DNA of 64,000 bases, from NCBI GenBank assembly GCA_037576215.1, contig JBANDB010000009.1:1178001-1242000 (forward strand), read 5' to 3'. Shown piece by piece: positions 53,849-64,000 of this stretch. Below the pieces are notes generated by a model. The model was not told the DNA's origin and did not search any database. It saw only the letters and a list, made by a program, of their open reading frames with translations. The DNA comes from Armillaria gallica (taxonomy: Eukaryota; Basidiomycota; Agaricomycetes; Agaricales; Physalacriaceae). Made by a program: the position numbers and the translations under genes. Position 1 is the stretch's first letter, and each line of letters opens with the position of its first letter.

Positions 53849-54770
53849 TTACACCTAGAGGCAAGTGGAGAAGTACACTCAGAGATGAATCCTGCACCTG
53901 CTCAGATTGCTGTACCACCAATGACCCAAACACCAAAGACATCAATATGAAGGTCAACACGGAAAACAGAATAGCCTGACGCTGACATTTCTTCATCTCA
54001 AGTCGACGTAATCCCTTACACATGGACACTCATATTCAACGACGAATCATAAGTGTGGGAGTCGACCCATGGCCGCAACAAGGGTAAAAGTATCGATGAG
54101 GTGACGTTCGCAGCGGCGGTCACTTTGGAGCACAAAAGCCGAACTCCGCCAGGTTACTTCCCAAGACAGCACACTCGTAAGCCAATCGTAGGGAGCATGC
54201 GATATGAGCCAGGATTTCTCAGTGAAACCGTTACCATCACTGATATCGACCACGGCATCAGAAGAAACGCTGATGGGACTTCGCCCGAGGAAGCAGCTGG
54301 AGAATTTTCAACGCAACGAATCTATCGAGTCACCAAAACAATACGTCAGACCTCGCGCCAGAGTCAAGTATGAAATAAGCGCCCTATTGAGCCAAGACGT
54401 ACCTAAGACGTCCACCCGGATAGCATTGCCTACATTGAGGAAAGCACTGACAAAATTTGTAGAGTGCCAACCTAAGCTTAGAGTTCGGTGAGGAAGAGCA
54501 AAAGAAGTAGCGTCAGATGGATGACGGAGAGTGCCCGCTAGCTAGAAGAGAAACACGGAGATGAGAATCGGTGAACCGATCAGGAAAAATGAAAATGAGC
54601 CAGAAAGAATAATTGAAAGAGAAGGAATATTGCAGAGAGAAAAGAAAGGCATTCAAGAATGCGGAGAAGTCGTAATCAGGACAGTAAGGCAGAATACGAG
54701 AGGAAAATAAGCGAAGAAGCAGAGTTGAAAAAATCGGCATCGAATACGATAAGCTCGGAAATCTCCGGAA

Positions 54771-55236
54771 AGATAAGATAGGTCGAATAGAATTTTCCCA
54801 CGGATCGTTCAGGACAGCATTATAACCGAGTAATCCTATATACATAGGACTCGGAAAGAACAGATAAACCGGAAGGGAAAACGGCGCATCGCATATGACA
54901 AAGATAAGCAAAGGAAAGATAATAGGTGTAAGGGAACAGGATCGGTATTTGGCCCAGACATAGAGATAAGACAGATAAGAACCAGGAAGCGAAGACAAGA
55001 TATAGGTGAACAGAAATTCTGAGTACAATCGCATCATTGAGGTCAAGAGATAAGATCGGCAAATCCCACAAGATAAGATAGGTCGAATACAGGATCGCAT
55101 AATAACCGACGCATCATCGGGGTCAAAAGATAAGAACGGCAAATCCCGCAAGATAAGATAGGTCGAATAGAAAATTCCCACGGGTCTTACAGGATCGCAT
55201 AATAACCGAGTAATCCTATATACATAGGACTCGGAA
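54771..55236 (+). repeat. Repeats of ~80-86 bp with AGATAAGATAGGTCGAATA core
   Basis: Copies at 54,771-54,855, 55,071-55,150 and 55,151-55,236 start AGATAAGATAGGTCGAATA. Copies 1 and 3 end with the palindrome-like AATCCTATATACATAGGACT. A related GATAAGATCGGCAAATCCC linker lies between. The last two copies are directly adjacent. Confidence 0.85.
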
Positions 55237-57199
55237 CAGCGTTCGATCGTAATCTAGTGACAGAGCGCCCGAAAGAATTACGACTGAATGTTTACTTCAC
55301 AGCATTACTGAACAGGAAATGTGACAACAGCAGAGCCTCCTGCGTCACTCTGGCAGGTGACTGACTCACGCCGCAAGAACAATCTGAAGAATAAGATTGG
55401 AATAGACAAGAAATTTTGAAACACTCTTTTGACCACAATTAAATGAGTCAGATTTATCGTGAAAGGGAATCCTTTATTGTGCTCAAACGCTTCGGTCTAA
55501 ATTTCGTAGTTTATCCATGCATTTTTCCAGGTTTTGCCTGACCCAAAATGACTGTTTACTAGGAATGTGTCGATCGAACCAGGACACGACGTACTAACAG
55601 CGCCTTTTCGACCCATGTGCAATGGCAACGTACCCATTCCATTGAATCGGCCCCAATGAACGTATCCGCCTGGTCACTAAGTAGGATACCTCTCGCCAGC
55701 ACCTTCACCACTCCAGCCTGAGTGGCCTAAATGGCGCAGTCTATTACACCCTGGCACAAATTCTTACCGTGTTTCCATTAAGTCCCCGTGATAGTGAAGA
55801 AGCTTCCACTGTACGTCGAGATATAGATTCTACAGCGTGTCCTGAATAGTTATTACCGTGAACTTCTTGGTAATACGGAGTGTGAGAATGGCCCTATTGA
55901 ATGGCGGAAGCAACGGGTAATGGACATGCGGTAGGATACTTACTATAAGCACCCAAAGATGCACAGAAGGTCGTAGCTGAGCGCTGATTCCGTACAATAT
56001 CCTCAATCTTTTGACAGATAGTAGCATCATCTATATCTGCATTGTGTCGAGAATCTATTCGCTAGTAGTACTCTTGGGAAGCAGATATTTCTCTTCGGGC
56101 AATTGAAACTGGCGAAACATACCAAAAACATATAAATCAACTCTATTTGGGTGCATGGCGAACCCATCAGCTGTGATTGTAATAGACCGTGGAATCCCAT
56201 CGCATTCGCTGTAGTTAAAACATAATGTAGGGCCAAAGAATCTAGCACTGATGTCCGACCTTTTGGGAGATGATGTAATGCTGAAGGCAGCAGCCAGTGG
56301 GCCCGAGTTTCCATAATCTTTTCATTGGCTCTCGCTTGCAAGCTGACCTCATACTATGCTATTTCAACTACAAATTTAGCCAGTGCTAGGTGTTACTAGG
56401 GGAGTAGTTCATTGCATTGTCAGTTCAGATACTGATGTTCAATGTTAGGTGTCAGGACTTACCAGATCAGTCCTGCTGGCGCGGCATTGAATGCCTGTGT
56501 AGGGCTTATAATTGACACAATCTTTCATAGAGCAGAAGGCTACTGTACTAAGTATTACGACTGGATATTCATATAACACGCAACACGGCCTCGTGATGTG
56601 AAGATGGCTATTCCAAAATACATCATATCTATGTTAAAGGAATCTTGCTGATTCGATCCGCTATCTTGAATCGAATCTATAACATCTGTGACCTAGTAGT
56701 TCGGGCTCCCAGGGACCTTCAAGGGTAAAGTAAAATTAACGGGCGTGGTAGGAGGGACATGAATTGCGCGCTTACCACACAGCGTCCGATCACAAGTCTT
56801 CTAGTAACGGACGGTGGTCGCAGTGTTGTACTGGAATGGAAGCTCCCTCTCAGACGCCAAGACCATACACACCGGGATATTCTATCCTTATCAGGAAGAA
56901 GTGATCAATCATCCACATAGGATTACAGGCACCTAGCCGCGGTAGAGATGAAGATGCAACCTACCTCAAGGCTGAGTATCTAGACATCCAAGTTGCATTG
57001 TAGGTCGCCGTATTCAGTCAAACGTAACCGTCAAGCGCCTATAATGGGGGGTTGATCAGATATGGCTCATCTATTACAAGACTGCTTACGTTGCGCCAAC
57101 TTGTCCGCAGGATTGGAGGAGAGTAGTCATCATGGGATCGTATCATGATTGAATACTTGCTACGATATCGTCATACTGCCGGACAAGCAACTTCCTTTC

Positions 57200-58130
57200 A
57201 AAATGGAGGAGGTTATAGTAATATTCTGAAGAGAAGTACGTATGTCACGTTAGCCGACAGAATATCAATCGCGGTGGACTGTACGTACCATATCCCCAGG
57301 ACCAGTTCCCCGGTTGCCTCAATTGTGAGGAGCAAATCTCGGCGCATTTTGGTCAACAGGACGTTCCTTAGCTTTTGGCCGAATTGTGCGAGGTGATGAA
57401 AGGATAGTAAAGTTGTTTTCACGCAATTGCAAGCAGGGAGTTTATGTAGAACTACCGGTACGTGAGATGGAAAGCAGGTGCAACAGGGTAAACCGTTATC
57501 AATTCGGTGAGATGAGGTCGACTGCGGTGAAACAAGAGTAGACGGCCAGGCGATGGATTCGTGTCAGATTAGAGACTCCTTTGGAACATATGAAACCAGT
57601 GACCGTCAGAAGAGTAAATAGCGCCAGAAGGCACTACTTATGTTCGTGATTTAGGTTTATATATAAGTTCTATGCCTGGTCACCAGCCCAGATGAAAACT
57701 CAGGATCGGAGACCTCCGGAAATTTTGAAGAAGTTATCGGCCTGCTTGCGCAGGTAGAAGCATCGCACTGGCGACGAAGAAATCAGGTATTGTGACATAT
57801 GGATAACTGCCAAGGATGAGTGGATCCTCATGACCGTGCAAGATCACAATCTGCGACCCGACCTTATGTCCGCAGAGCTCGAACGTGTGTAGCTGGCAAT
57901 GGTATCAACGAGAGACATGGGAATTCCCAGCGTGCTTACGTGTCGTAAATCACAGCTAACCAGCCTGCTCAAGCTAGTCGTCATAATTGCAGACGCAGTA
58001 TTTACAGAGCTGTGCCTACGAGGAAGACAAGTCACCATGATATTCTTTTCTCAAGGAAAGGGAGAACTCACTAAACACAACCGCGACATGAGGAACTGCC
58101 AGTCAAATACCATTGTTGAAATGACGGCTG
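57200..58130 (-). pseudogene. Decayed DUF6534-like 7TM gene, right copy
   Basis: This is the counterpart of 27,560-28,260. The minus strand retains FYINSLLAIA, matching the family's C-terminal LYxNSLLA signature, and scattered helix traces. Frames are broken. Confidence 0.5.
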
Positions 58131-58259
58131 ACTGAGTAAACGATACAGTAGTCAAAACCTGCTCGGGGAATCAGCATGATCTAAAGCACTATCAACCTTG
58201 TTCCGTACGCACTAGGGAGAACAAAGTTCCACTAGGCGAATTGAGAAAGGTGGAAAGCA

Positions 58260-59014
58260 AACCTTCAGTTGTCCCTGGGCTATTTTTGTAATTGAATGTT
58301 CAGCATGTATGATGCCTTGCGCGTTGGTTCGTTAGAATTTACCGTCAGATATTCAACAGTGCTAACAGCACCGTTCTAAAGTACAAATCAAATCAACACC
58401 TACAATCCTCGAAAAATCGAATAAACATACCTCCCTCTCCTTCGTGAAAAATCTGGATGGCCATACATGAATCAATGGATGTCGATAACCGTCTTCATGC
58501 ACCGGCTGTGCACATCCTCCCTATACAGGAATGTTTATGTGTTCGGCGTGAATCTGCTCCATGCGCCAGGCATCTCTGCTCATCCTTACGCCAATCCCTG
58601 CGGGCACGATTTATTCATCAAAAATTTCCCTCTCTTCGTTCTACTAGGGATTCTCTTCTTCAAGTGCCAGTCACCGCTGCATGTCATCCCGCTCATGAGC
58701 TGGATTGCGTTGCGCATCTTTGTGCCAATTCCGCTTCACACGTTTTGACCCTTCATGATGATGATCCTTTACTAGATGTCCGTACGGTGGATGTTGGGAG
58801 GGCCGCCATAGTGCCAGGTGAGGGCCGTTAACAAGAGGGCCATCAGAATCTTCAAGTTATGTGAACGTTTCCTCAGCCTCTGAGTGTTTTGCGGTTTCAA
58901 TGGTGTCTGCCCATGGCTTAGAGGTATGATATGAGAGTCAGGATAAGCCAATACCTGGGCCCTTCGTCTGGGAAGGTGCTGTAACTCGGAAATGGCAAAC
59001 TCGAAGAACACCAA
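58260..59014 (-). pseudogene. Decayed coiled-coil/Cys-module gene, right copy
   Basis: The 5' part reads SHGQTPLKPQNTQRLRKRS then LKILMALLLTALTWH and IHRTDI before a stop. This matches the N-terminal and membrane region of the intact genes (QTPLNTRT, LKVMIGLLLFMAFTWH, THRTDV). Coil and module traces follow down to about 58,260 but the frame is lost. Counterpart of 28,560-29,240. Confidence 0.65.
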
Positions 59015-59089
59015 GGGCTACAGTGGCACAATAACGTCGGCGAAAGCGAAAACGCAATCCGATTAACAAACGTACTTAGCATAGTGATC

Positions 59090-61470
59090 TTTTATTCTGT
59101 CAAGTATCGCCTCCATCGAAACAGAGAAATGCAGTCGCTCCAGAAGGTAGATACACCGCCAGTGGTATCAAGGCCAACGAGTTCCGATGTCGCACATACA
59201 TAGAGGCCCACCGGGAGGGGATTCGACACTGTGATTACATTGCCAACCGAGAGGCATGCGCGAAATCCTTGGGAAAAGAAGTTCGGCGGTGCAGAAGAGC
59301 AGTGCAATTTGACCCTGAGTGAACGATAAAAGAAGACGTGGATAGCCGGCTAAGGTTGGGCGTGGGAAAAATAGAAGTCGCAGTCTTACCGCGACCACCT
59401 CCATTTTCTATGCTTCACTTAGCCGACCTACGACAATGGGGATATCAATACTACCTCATCTTTTATTGCTCTAAGTAGAGGGAGTTCTAAGCAGATGCGC
59501 ACCTTTTCCCGCCTGTTTTCTGTCAGACTGAATGAAAATTTCCTGCTCGTTCAGTTTGAGTTAACGGACCATGGTCGCCATCAAATGCATGTGACACGAC
59601 GCCGGTACCAGTACTAGCATGGACTAAAATGAAGGAGTACAACATGTCGTCTGGGTCTCGTTCCTGCACCCTGTGTATACGTGTACTTTGCAGGGACGAC
59701 AATCAAATTCGTAGCACCAACAATGCAGCTGGTTCTGATTGTGCAAGGTTTTTCTGCTCTCCGAAGAATGTTTTATAGTGGCAACAAAGCAGTGACACAG
59801 CTAGGAAAGAAGATCCTCATATGTTTCCGCAACCGTCCGCATACACCTTGCCCCGGCCATTCGAATTGATTGAGAAGTACGGTGGTGCGTGTATCATTTT
59901 TGCGACTGTAAGCGTCCCACTAATAGCTATCAACAGAACGAACAGCGCTCGAGCATCAAGCATGGTTGGCAGTGTGCGGGGAAGCAAGTTATGTACGACA
60001 AGCAACCAATATCTTGGAAGCTCGTTCTACCATTGTACTTCCTGATTTCCCTGTAATTTCACTCTTGACGGCAGATAGAACACACACTGGATTCAAATTG
60101 CTCGTACGTTTCACGCTCGGTTCCTCTCCGTATATGCTATCTGATACACCCGGATCGTAAAAATTCGCTCAGAGACCCAGCCCGCTATCACCAGGCATCT
60201 CGACATTCGTTGTCCCCGCTTGATTTCTTGAGCCACCAGCAGAACAAACTTGAGTCGTTATCGGTTTTGCCCATACGACTCCATGCACTCTGACAATGTC
60301 GATGAACAGTCAGGTTACACCTTAATTCTTTTCACCTGGCTCCATTCCCAGCTCTCAAGTGGTCCGACGCACAGACGATGGTATCAAGTATGGGAACCAT
60401 AGGCGGTGATTGAGTATCAACTTCAGCGACTCATATACAGGAAGGATCAACAAGGACGTCTTAGTCGGTAGTACGTGTTTTACGTACTACGATCGCGTCC
60501 GTGCTAACAATTAATCTAGGCCTGGTTACACCGATAACTCCAACACAAACAAATCTGTTTCTCCTTCATTTTGCCCAATGACCATGTGCATGTATCTCGC
60601 TCTGGCGGCTTGACTTGATTGAGAAGACCTTTCAGTGGTACGTATGTCTTTATTGCGATTGAGTGTGTACTACTAATATAGACTAGAGGCATCGCAATCG
60701 CCATCAATAGAGGGAGTGACAAACATGGATATGCAAGGGAGATACGACAGAGAAGGCCGTGTCTTAGAGGCTCGGTCTATTGTTACACTCCTGATTTACC
60801 CGTAATTCCACTCTCAACGGCAACGAAACAGGCTGGTTCAATTTGTCCGTACACTTTATGCTCACAATTCCTCTCCGTATAGGCAGCCTGATTCACCTAC
60901 GTCGCGATAAATTACTCAGAGTCCCAGCCTGCTACCACCAGTCACCTCGGCGTGCGTTAGCCCAGCTTGCTTTCTTGAGCCATCAGCTATCATAAGCTCT
61001 CAAGCCCTCTCAAGTGGTCTGACGGGTCTGACATAGAGACGATGGTGTTGAGAAACCGCAGACGTCGATTTGGCATCAACTTCAGCACCTCGATGTGTAG
61101 GAAGGATCATGTAACAAGGACGTCGCGGTCAGAGGTATGTGCTGTTACATCGAGTATTAGTTGTGTCCGCCCTAACATCGACTTCAGCCCTGATTGCACC
61201 TCTGACACAAATGGAACTCTTCTCTCTGTCATTTTCGAGCGGCAATATGAGCCTGTCCCGAATAGCTTGCTGATTCACAACGGCACTCAAGCATGGCCGC
61301 ACTATAGGCAGTCGTCAATCAACCATACCTTGAGCCATTAGCCATCGGAGGGCGATAAGCGCTTCAAGACCACTTTTCTCTGGGAAGTCTTCGTATACCT
61401 TAAAGGTCATGTTGGTCCTCCTCTTTTCAATGGCCTTTACCTGGCGCATTGTTGACTAGTGACTTGACCT
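59090..61470. repeat. Recurrent blocks, right copy
   Basis: Minus-strand ATSELVGLDTTG at 59,150-59,200, the plus-strand intron-like signature at about 59,890-59,935 and again near 60,635-60,690, and a plus-strand membrane-segment remnant (YTLKVMLVLLFSMAFTWRIV) at about 61,390-61,455. Counterpart of 29,310-31,690. Confidence 0.5.
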
Positions 61471-61513
61471 CCTCACAGAGGTAGCTCTGTAAACGCCACG
61501 TCTGCGAAGACGG

Positions 61514-62512
61514 TATGGGCGTAATACTGTCTGGAAAATCAGACGGGGCTGAGCATGCACACAAGATACGATATTGGATACATTCAGGTGCAAGTTATTT
61601 CTTTTCAGGCACAAGTTACCATTCTGTCCTCTAATATACTCAACGAGATTCAAATTCATGCTCAAGTTGCGACATCTCTGCCCATACTAAATTTCATCAC
61701 AAGTCAGGGACTTGTCCTTTTTAGCGCAAGTTTTATCCTGTCTTGGCAACAATCACAAGTTGACCTTACAACGTTTCTTTTGAAGACATTATTTCTCAGT
61801 ATTTGGTTCAGGGTAATGCATAAGCGACTCTCCGACTCTCCGTTTTGAAATTCCCTCTCAAATATGCCTAGTTTTAGTGTTGCATCCACGTGTTCAGGCC
61901 TTGATGCGAGGCAGTATCTATTCTGATGGCTACTTAAGTTTCTGCCTATAACTATGTAGATCACTCAGGCTCAGACTAATCTTACGTAGCTTAATATGCT
62001 GCGGTGAACGTGTTTGAAAGTAAAATATTATCTACGGCCTTGATATCTTCCATGGATGATATAACTGCTTATCGGTTAACTACGCTACAAAAAAGGATCG
62101 ATACACTACAGAAGATACATAGAATATCCCCTATAAATCCTTACACTGACCTTTCGAGGTGCTTAGCGAATGCTCAGATTTGTGCAACGTTGCTCGATTT
62201 GTGCTCGACCTGCGTGATGTGGCCGGCTTAGTTTGCCGAAAGCCCGGCATGCCCGATATGGCTAAAATGAATAATGCCGAAACGCGACTGGGAAACTTGA
62301 AATATCTCCCACTTGCGCGAAATTGACCGTCCAACTGCTTGCTTGCGCATCTTCGAGACAGCTGCTCTGTACTTGTGCACATAGTCACTGTGCATTTCAA
62401 GCTTGTATGAATTCGTGGTACAGAAGGAACTTGTGTAAGTCATCCATTTAAACGGCTTGTGTTCGAAATACAGAGGACTGAACTCTATTTTCCGGACAGT
62501 ATTACGCCCATA
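61514..62512. mobile_element. 999-bp non-autonomous DNA transposon with 26-bp inverted repeats
   Basis: The ends are inverted repeats starting TATGGGCGTAATACTGTC and continuing YGGAAAAT (26 bp, one mismatch). AGACGG flanks both sides (61,508-61,513 and 62,513-62,518). The paralogous left copy has one AGACGG and no insert (31,716-31,721), which proves insertion after duplication. Inside, CAAGTT/CACAAGT words repeat in the left half and AACTTG/ACTTGTG words in the right half, typical of subterminal binding sites. No transposase frame is present. The superfamily is not assigned. Confidence 0.9.
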
Positions 62513-62518
62513 AGACGG

Positions 62519-63855
62519 CGTACGACCGACTGGAGCATGTTTGCTAGACATGAATTACGATCCATCTTCTTCTTATGTTGTTCTTATGTTTCACTTATCA
62601 ATCCAGTCACGACGATGGGAATATAATGGAGTGGGCACTAAGCGTGTTCTCTATTGCAACATGTTCTGTGGTCTGAATGATGTCTCTTCACTCAGTCCGA
62701 GTAAATGCCAGTTCACCATGACGGTCGGAATCAAGTGTACATACTTGACACGATGACGGTAGCAGAATAAGATGAAGATGTTTTTTATGTATGGTAAGTC
62801 GCCTCCAGACTCGTTGTCTAGGTGGTCTTATGTAAAGCGTAGAGTCCAATCAGCGGCAGCTACGGCATGGCTGGTTTCGTAATGGTTCAAGGCTCTTCTA
62901 CCCTCTGGTGTAAATTGCGCCAGCGTAAAGTGCTGTGGAGTGACGATGCCGTTACCTTCCGACTTTAATGGTACGTATATATCCACCTCGCCACCTTGCA
63001 GTGGTGCGCCCAACTTTAATCACATCTCAGAAGATCCCGCTAACATAGAATAGTATCATCGCGGGCCTCAGTTTTCTCCATATCCATGGAAGAAATGACG
63101 CTCTACCATCGAGAAGAATAATATTCAGCGGGGAGAAAGATCTTTTGGAGACCCGTTTCTTCATTGTATTTCCCGTTGCTCGTATTCTCGGTCCCAATAC
63201 GATTGATGCAGCCTACTTGGCATTGGAACAGTGACCATCGAGAATCCGCCCGTTGGCCTTAGGAACTACCCGGCATCACCGAACTGGTTTGGGTCTCCAC
63301 TCTCAACGTCAACTGAACATCATCACCCTGAGAGCTACGTGTCAAGTCTTGCCGTATATATTCAGCCCGACACCGCAGCCACATCTCAATCAGTCCAGAT
63401 ATCTGGACTTCCACATCTCTTGCTCTGACCAACAGCAGAACAGACAGATTTCCCATGGGACTCAATTGATGTCGATTGATAGCGAGGTGATATCTCCGGC
63501 TCTCAAGCGGTCTCCTGACACAGGGACTACCTGGGAAAGCACTGGAATGGGCGACGAGTTTAAGGAGAGAGACGTTCACTTCTGCTTGGCTTATACAACC
63601 GTCATAATTACGGACTTCTTAGTCGTCGGTGCACTTTTTATTGAATACTCAGTAAAATCAACCGGCATGGATGCAACACTGACATCAGTCAGAAGACTTG
63701 CATATTTCGAATGATGGATCGTTTTACTCAGACGATGGAATGAACCTGGTCTGGACAACTCGACTTGTCTACCGATGACGGTGTTTTGGCGCCACCACAC
63801 GCAGGCCAATCAAGGGCGATAGGCGCTTCAGAAGCGCCTTTTTTTAAAGTTAAGC
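62519..63855. repeat. Well-conserved duplicated block, right copy, no assigned gene
   Basis: Counterpart of 31,722-33,090 with few differences. Its longest plus-strand frame (63,253-63,714) aligns to 32,556-32,996, but no family is recognised. Confidence 0.4.
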
Positions 63856-63860
63856 GCCTG

Positions 63861-63866
63861 CACGTG
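63861..63866 (+). promoter_or_regulatory. CACGTG box upstream of coiled-coil gene copy 4
   Basis: CACGTG in AAGCGCCTGCACGTGTGAA lies 78 bp before the ATG at 63,944. Confidence 0.5.
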
Positions 63867-63943
63867 TGAATCCAACTAGACTCAATTCCAACGTAAGGTA
63901 TCTTCGCTACCGCCATCGTCTTGGCAGCTCTGAGCCAGGAACT

Positions 63944-64000
63944 ATGGATCACTCTGCAAAGTAGGTTTTTTCACCAATGTGCTTCCAATTTCGCTTCCAT
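63944..64000 (+). CDS. Coiled-coil/Cys-module gene copy 4, 5' end only (partial)
   Basis: Exon 1 (63,944-63,960) encodes MDHSA plus two bases, identical to exon 1 of copy 1 (33,176-33,192). It is followed by the same GTAGGTTT intron start and matching intron sequence up to the window edge. The remainder should lie to the right of the window. Confidence 0.7.

Larger units (their letters stand above)
53290..56825. other. Gene-poor stretch with simple and tandem repeats
   Basis: 53,510-53,660 resembles 56,650-56,790 (GAATCGAATCTAT, then GGGACCT-CAGGGGTGAA-like words), a diverged dispersed repeat. 53,795-53,848 has long G and A runs. 54,771-55,236 is a tandem-repeat cluster. Frames at 54,053-54,373 (+) and 53,739-54,029 (-, hydrophobic) have no recognised family. 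A segment at about 56,310-56,345 resembles the ALAYKLTSY motif seen after helical-hairpin genes. Confidence 0.4.
56830..64000. repeat. Segmental duplication, right copy
   Basis: It matches 27,125-33,240 in order and orientation and continues past the window edge. Its extra length is mostly the 999-bp transposon at 61,514-62,512. Confidence 0.85.

Noticed and set aside
54513..55181. 222-codon minus-strand frame rich in Ser/Leu/Phe
   Set aside because: It lies across the 80-86 bp tandem repeats and repeats with them; no family pattern, so probably chance.
1..64000. CRISPR array or bacterial-type defence locus
   Set aside because: The repeats seen are LTRs, tandem units and duplications; there are no regularly spaced direct repeats, and the gene structure is eukaryotic.

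Overview
The window looks like a transposon-rich, gene-poor piece of an Agaricomycete (mushroom-forming basidiomycete) genome. The reasons are short introns (about 45-80 nt) with GT...CTAAY/CTGAC...AG signals, Ty3/gypsy and copia LTR elements, a Plavaka-class transposase, and families I know mainly from Agaricomycetes: DUF6698-like, DUF6534-like 7TM proteins and expanded caspase-domain (C14) proteins. No tRNA, rRNA or CRISPR was recognised. The calls come from reading translations by eye, not from database searches.

Layout. (1) 1-~8,935, minus strand: a Ty3/gypsy-like element with separate gag, protease, RT/RNase H and integrase frames. The first three are linked by TGATG stop/start overlaps, and the whole element is packed with ACTAGT/CTAGT motifs. 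(2) ~8,942-13,534, plus strand: an older, broken chromodomain gypsy element. It holds a 2,020-bp copia-like gag-only element (10,608-12,627) with 230-bp LTRs, which in turn holds a 348-bp solo LTR (11,621-11,968). (3) 13,535-17,595: no confident gene. (4) 17,604-22,681: a 5,078-bp DNA transposon with 8-bp target duplications and GGGCTTGG-rich ends. It carries the N-terminal part of a Plavaka transposase and a divergent, broken DUF6698-like gene. (5) 22,682-26,554: a small helical-hairpin gene and an apparently intact caspase-like protease gene. (6) ~27,100-46,300: tandem duplications of a membrane-anchored coiled-coil protein with a Cys-rich two-module C-terminus. Three copies are intact, and they alternate with decayed DUF6534-like 7TM genes and with blocks of unknown function. 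(7) 46,300-56,800: sparse sequence with a 162-bp CACTA-type MITE, two more helical-hairpin genes, a damaged caspase paralogue and tandem repeats. (8) ~56,830-64,000: a second copy of the block at ~27,100-33,240. It is distinguished by a 999-bp non-autonomous transposon (61,514-62,512) and ends in the first exon of a fourth coiled-coil gene.

How the genes fit together. The host genes fall into two paralogue sets. The first is caspase-like proteases next to small helical-hairpin proteins, at two loci. The second is type II membrane coiled-coil proteins sharing a CACGTG box 75-81 bp before their start codons, repeatedly placed beside 7TM DUF6534-like genes. Both sets look like recently expanding, birth-and-death families. 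A shared function within either set is an inference from position only.
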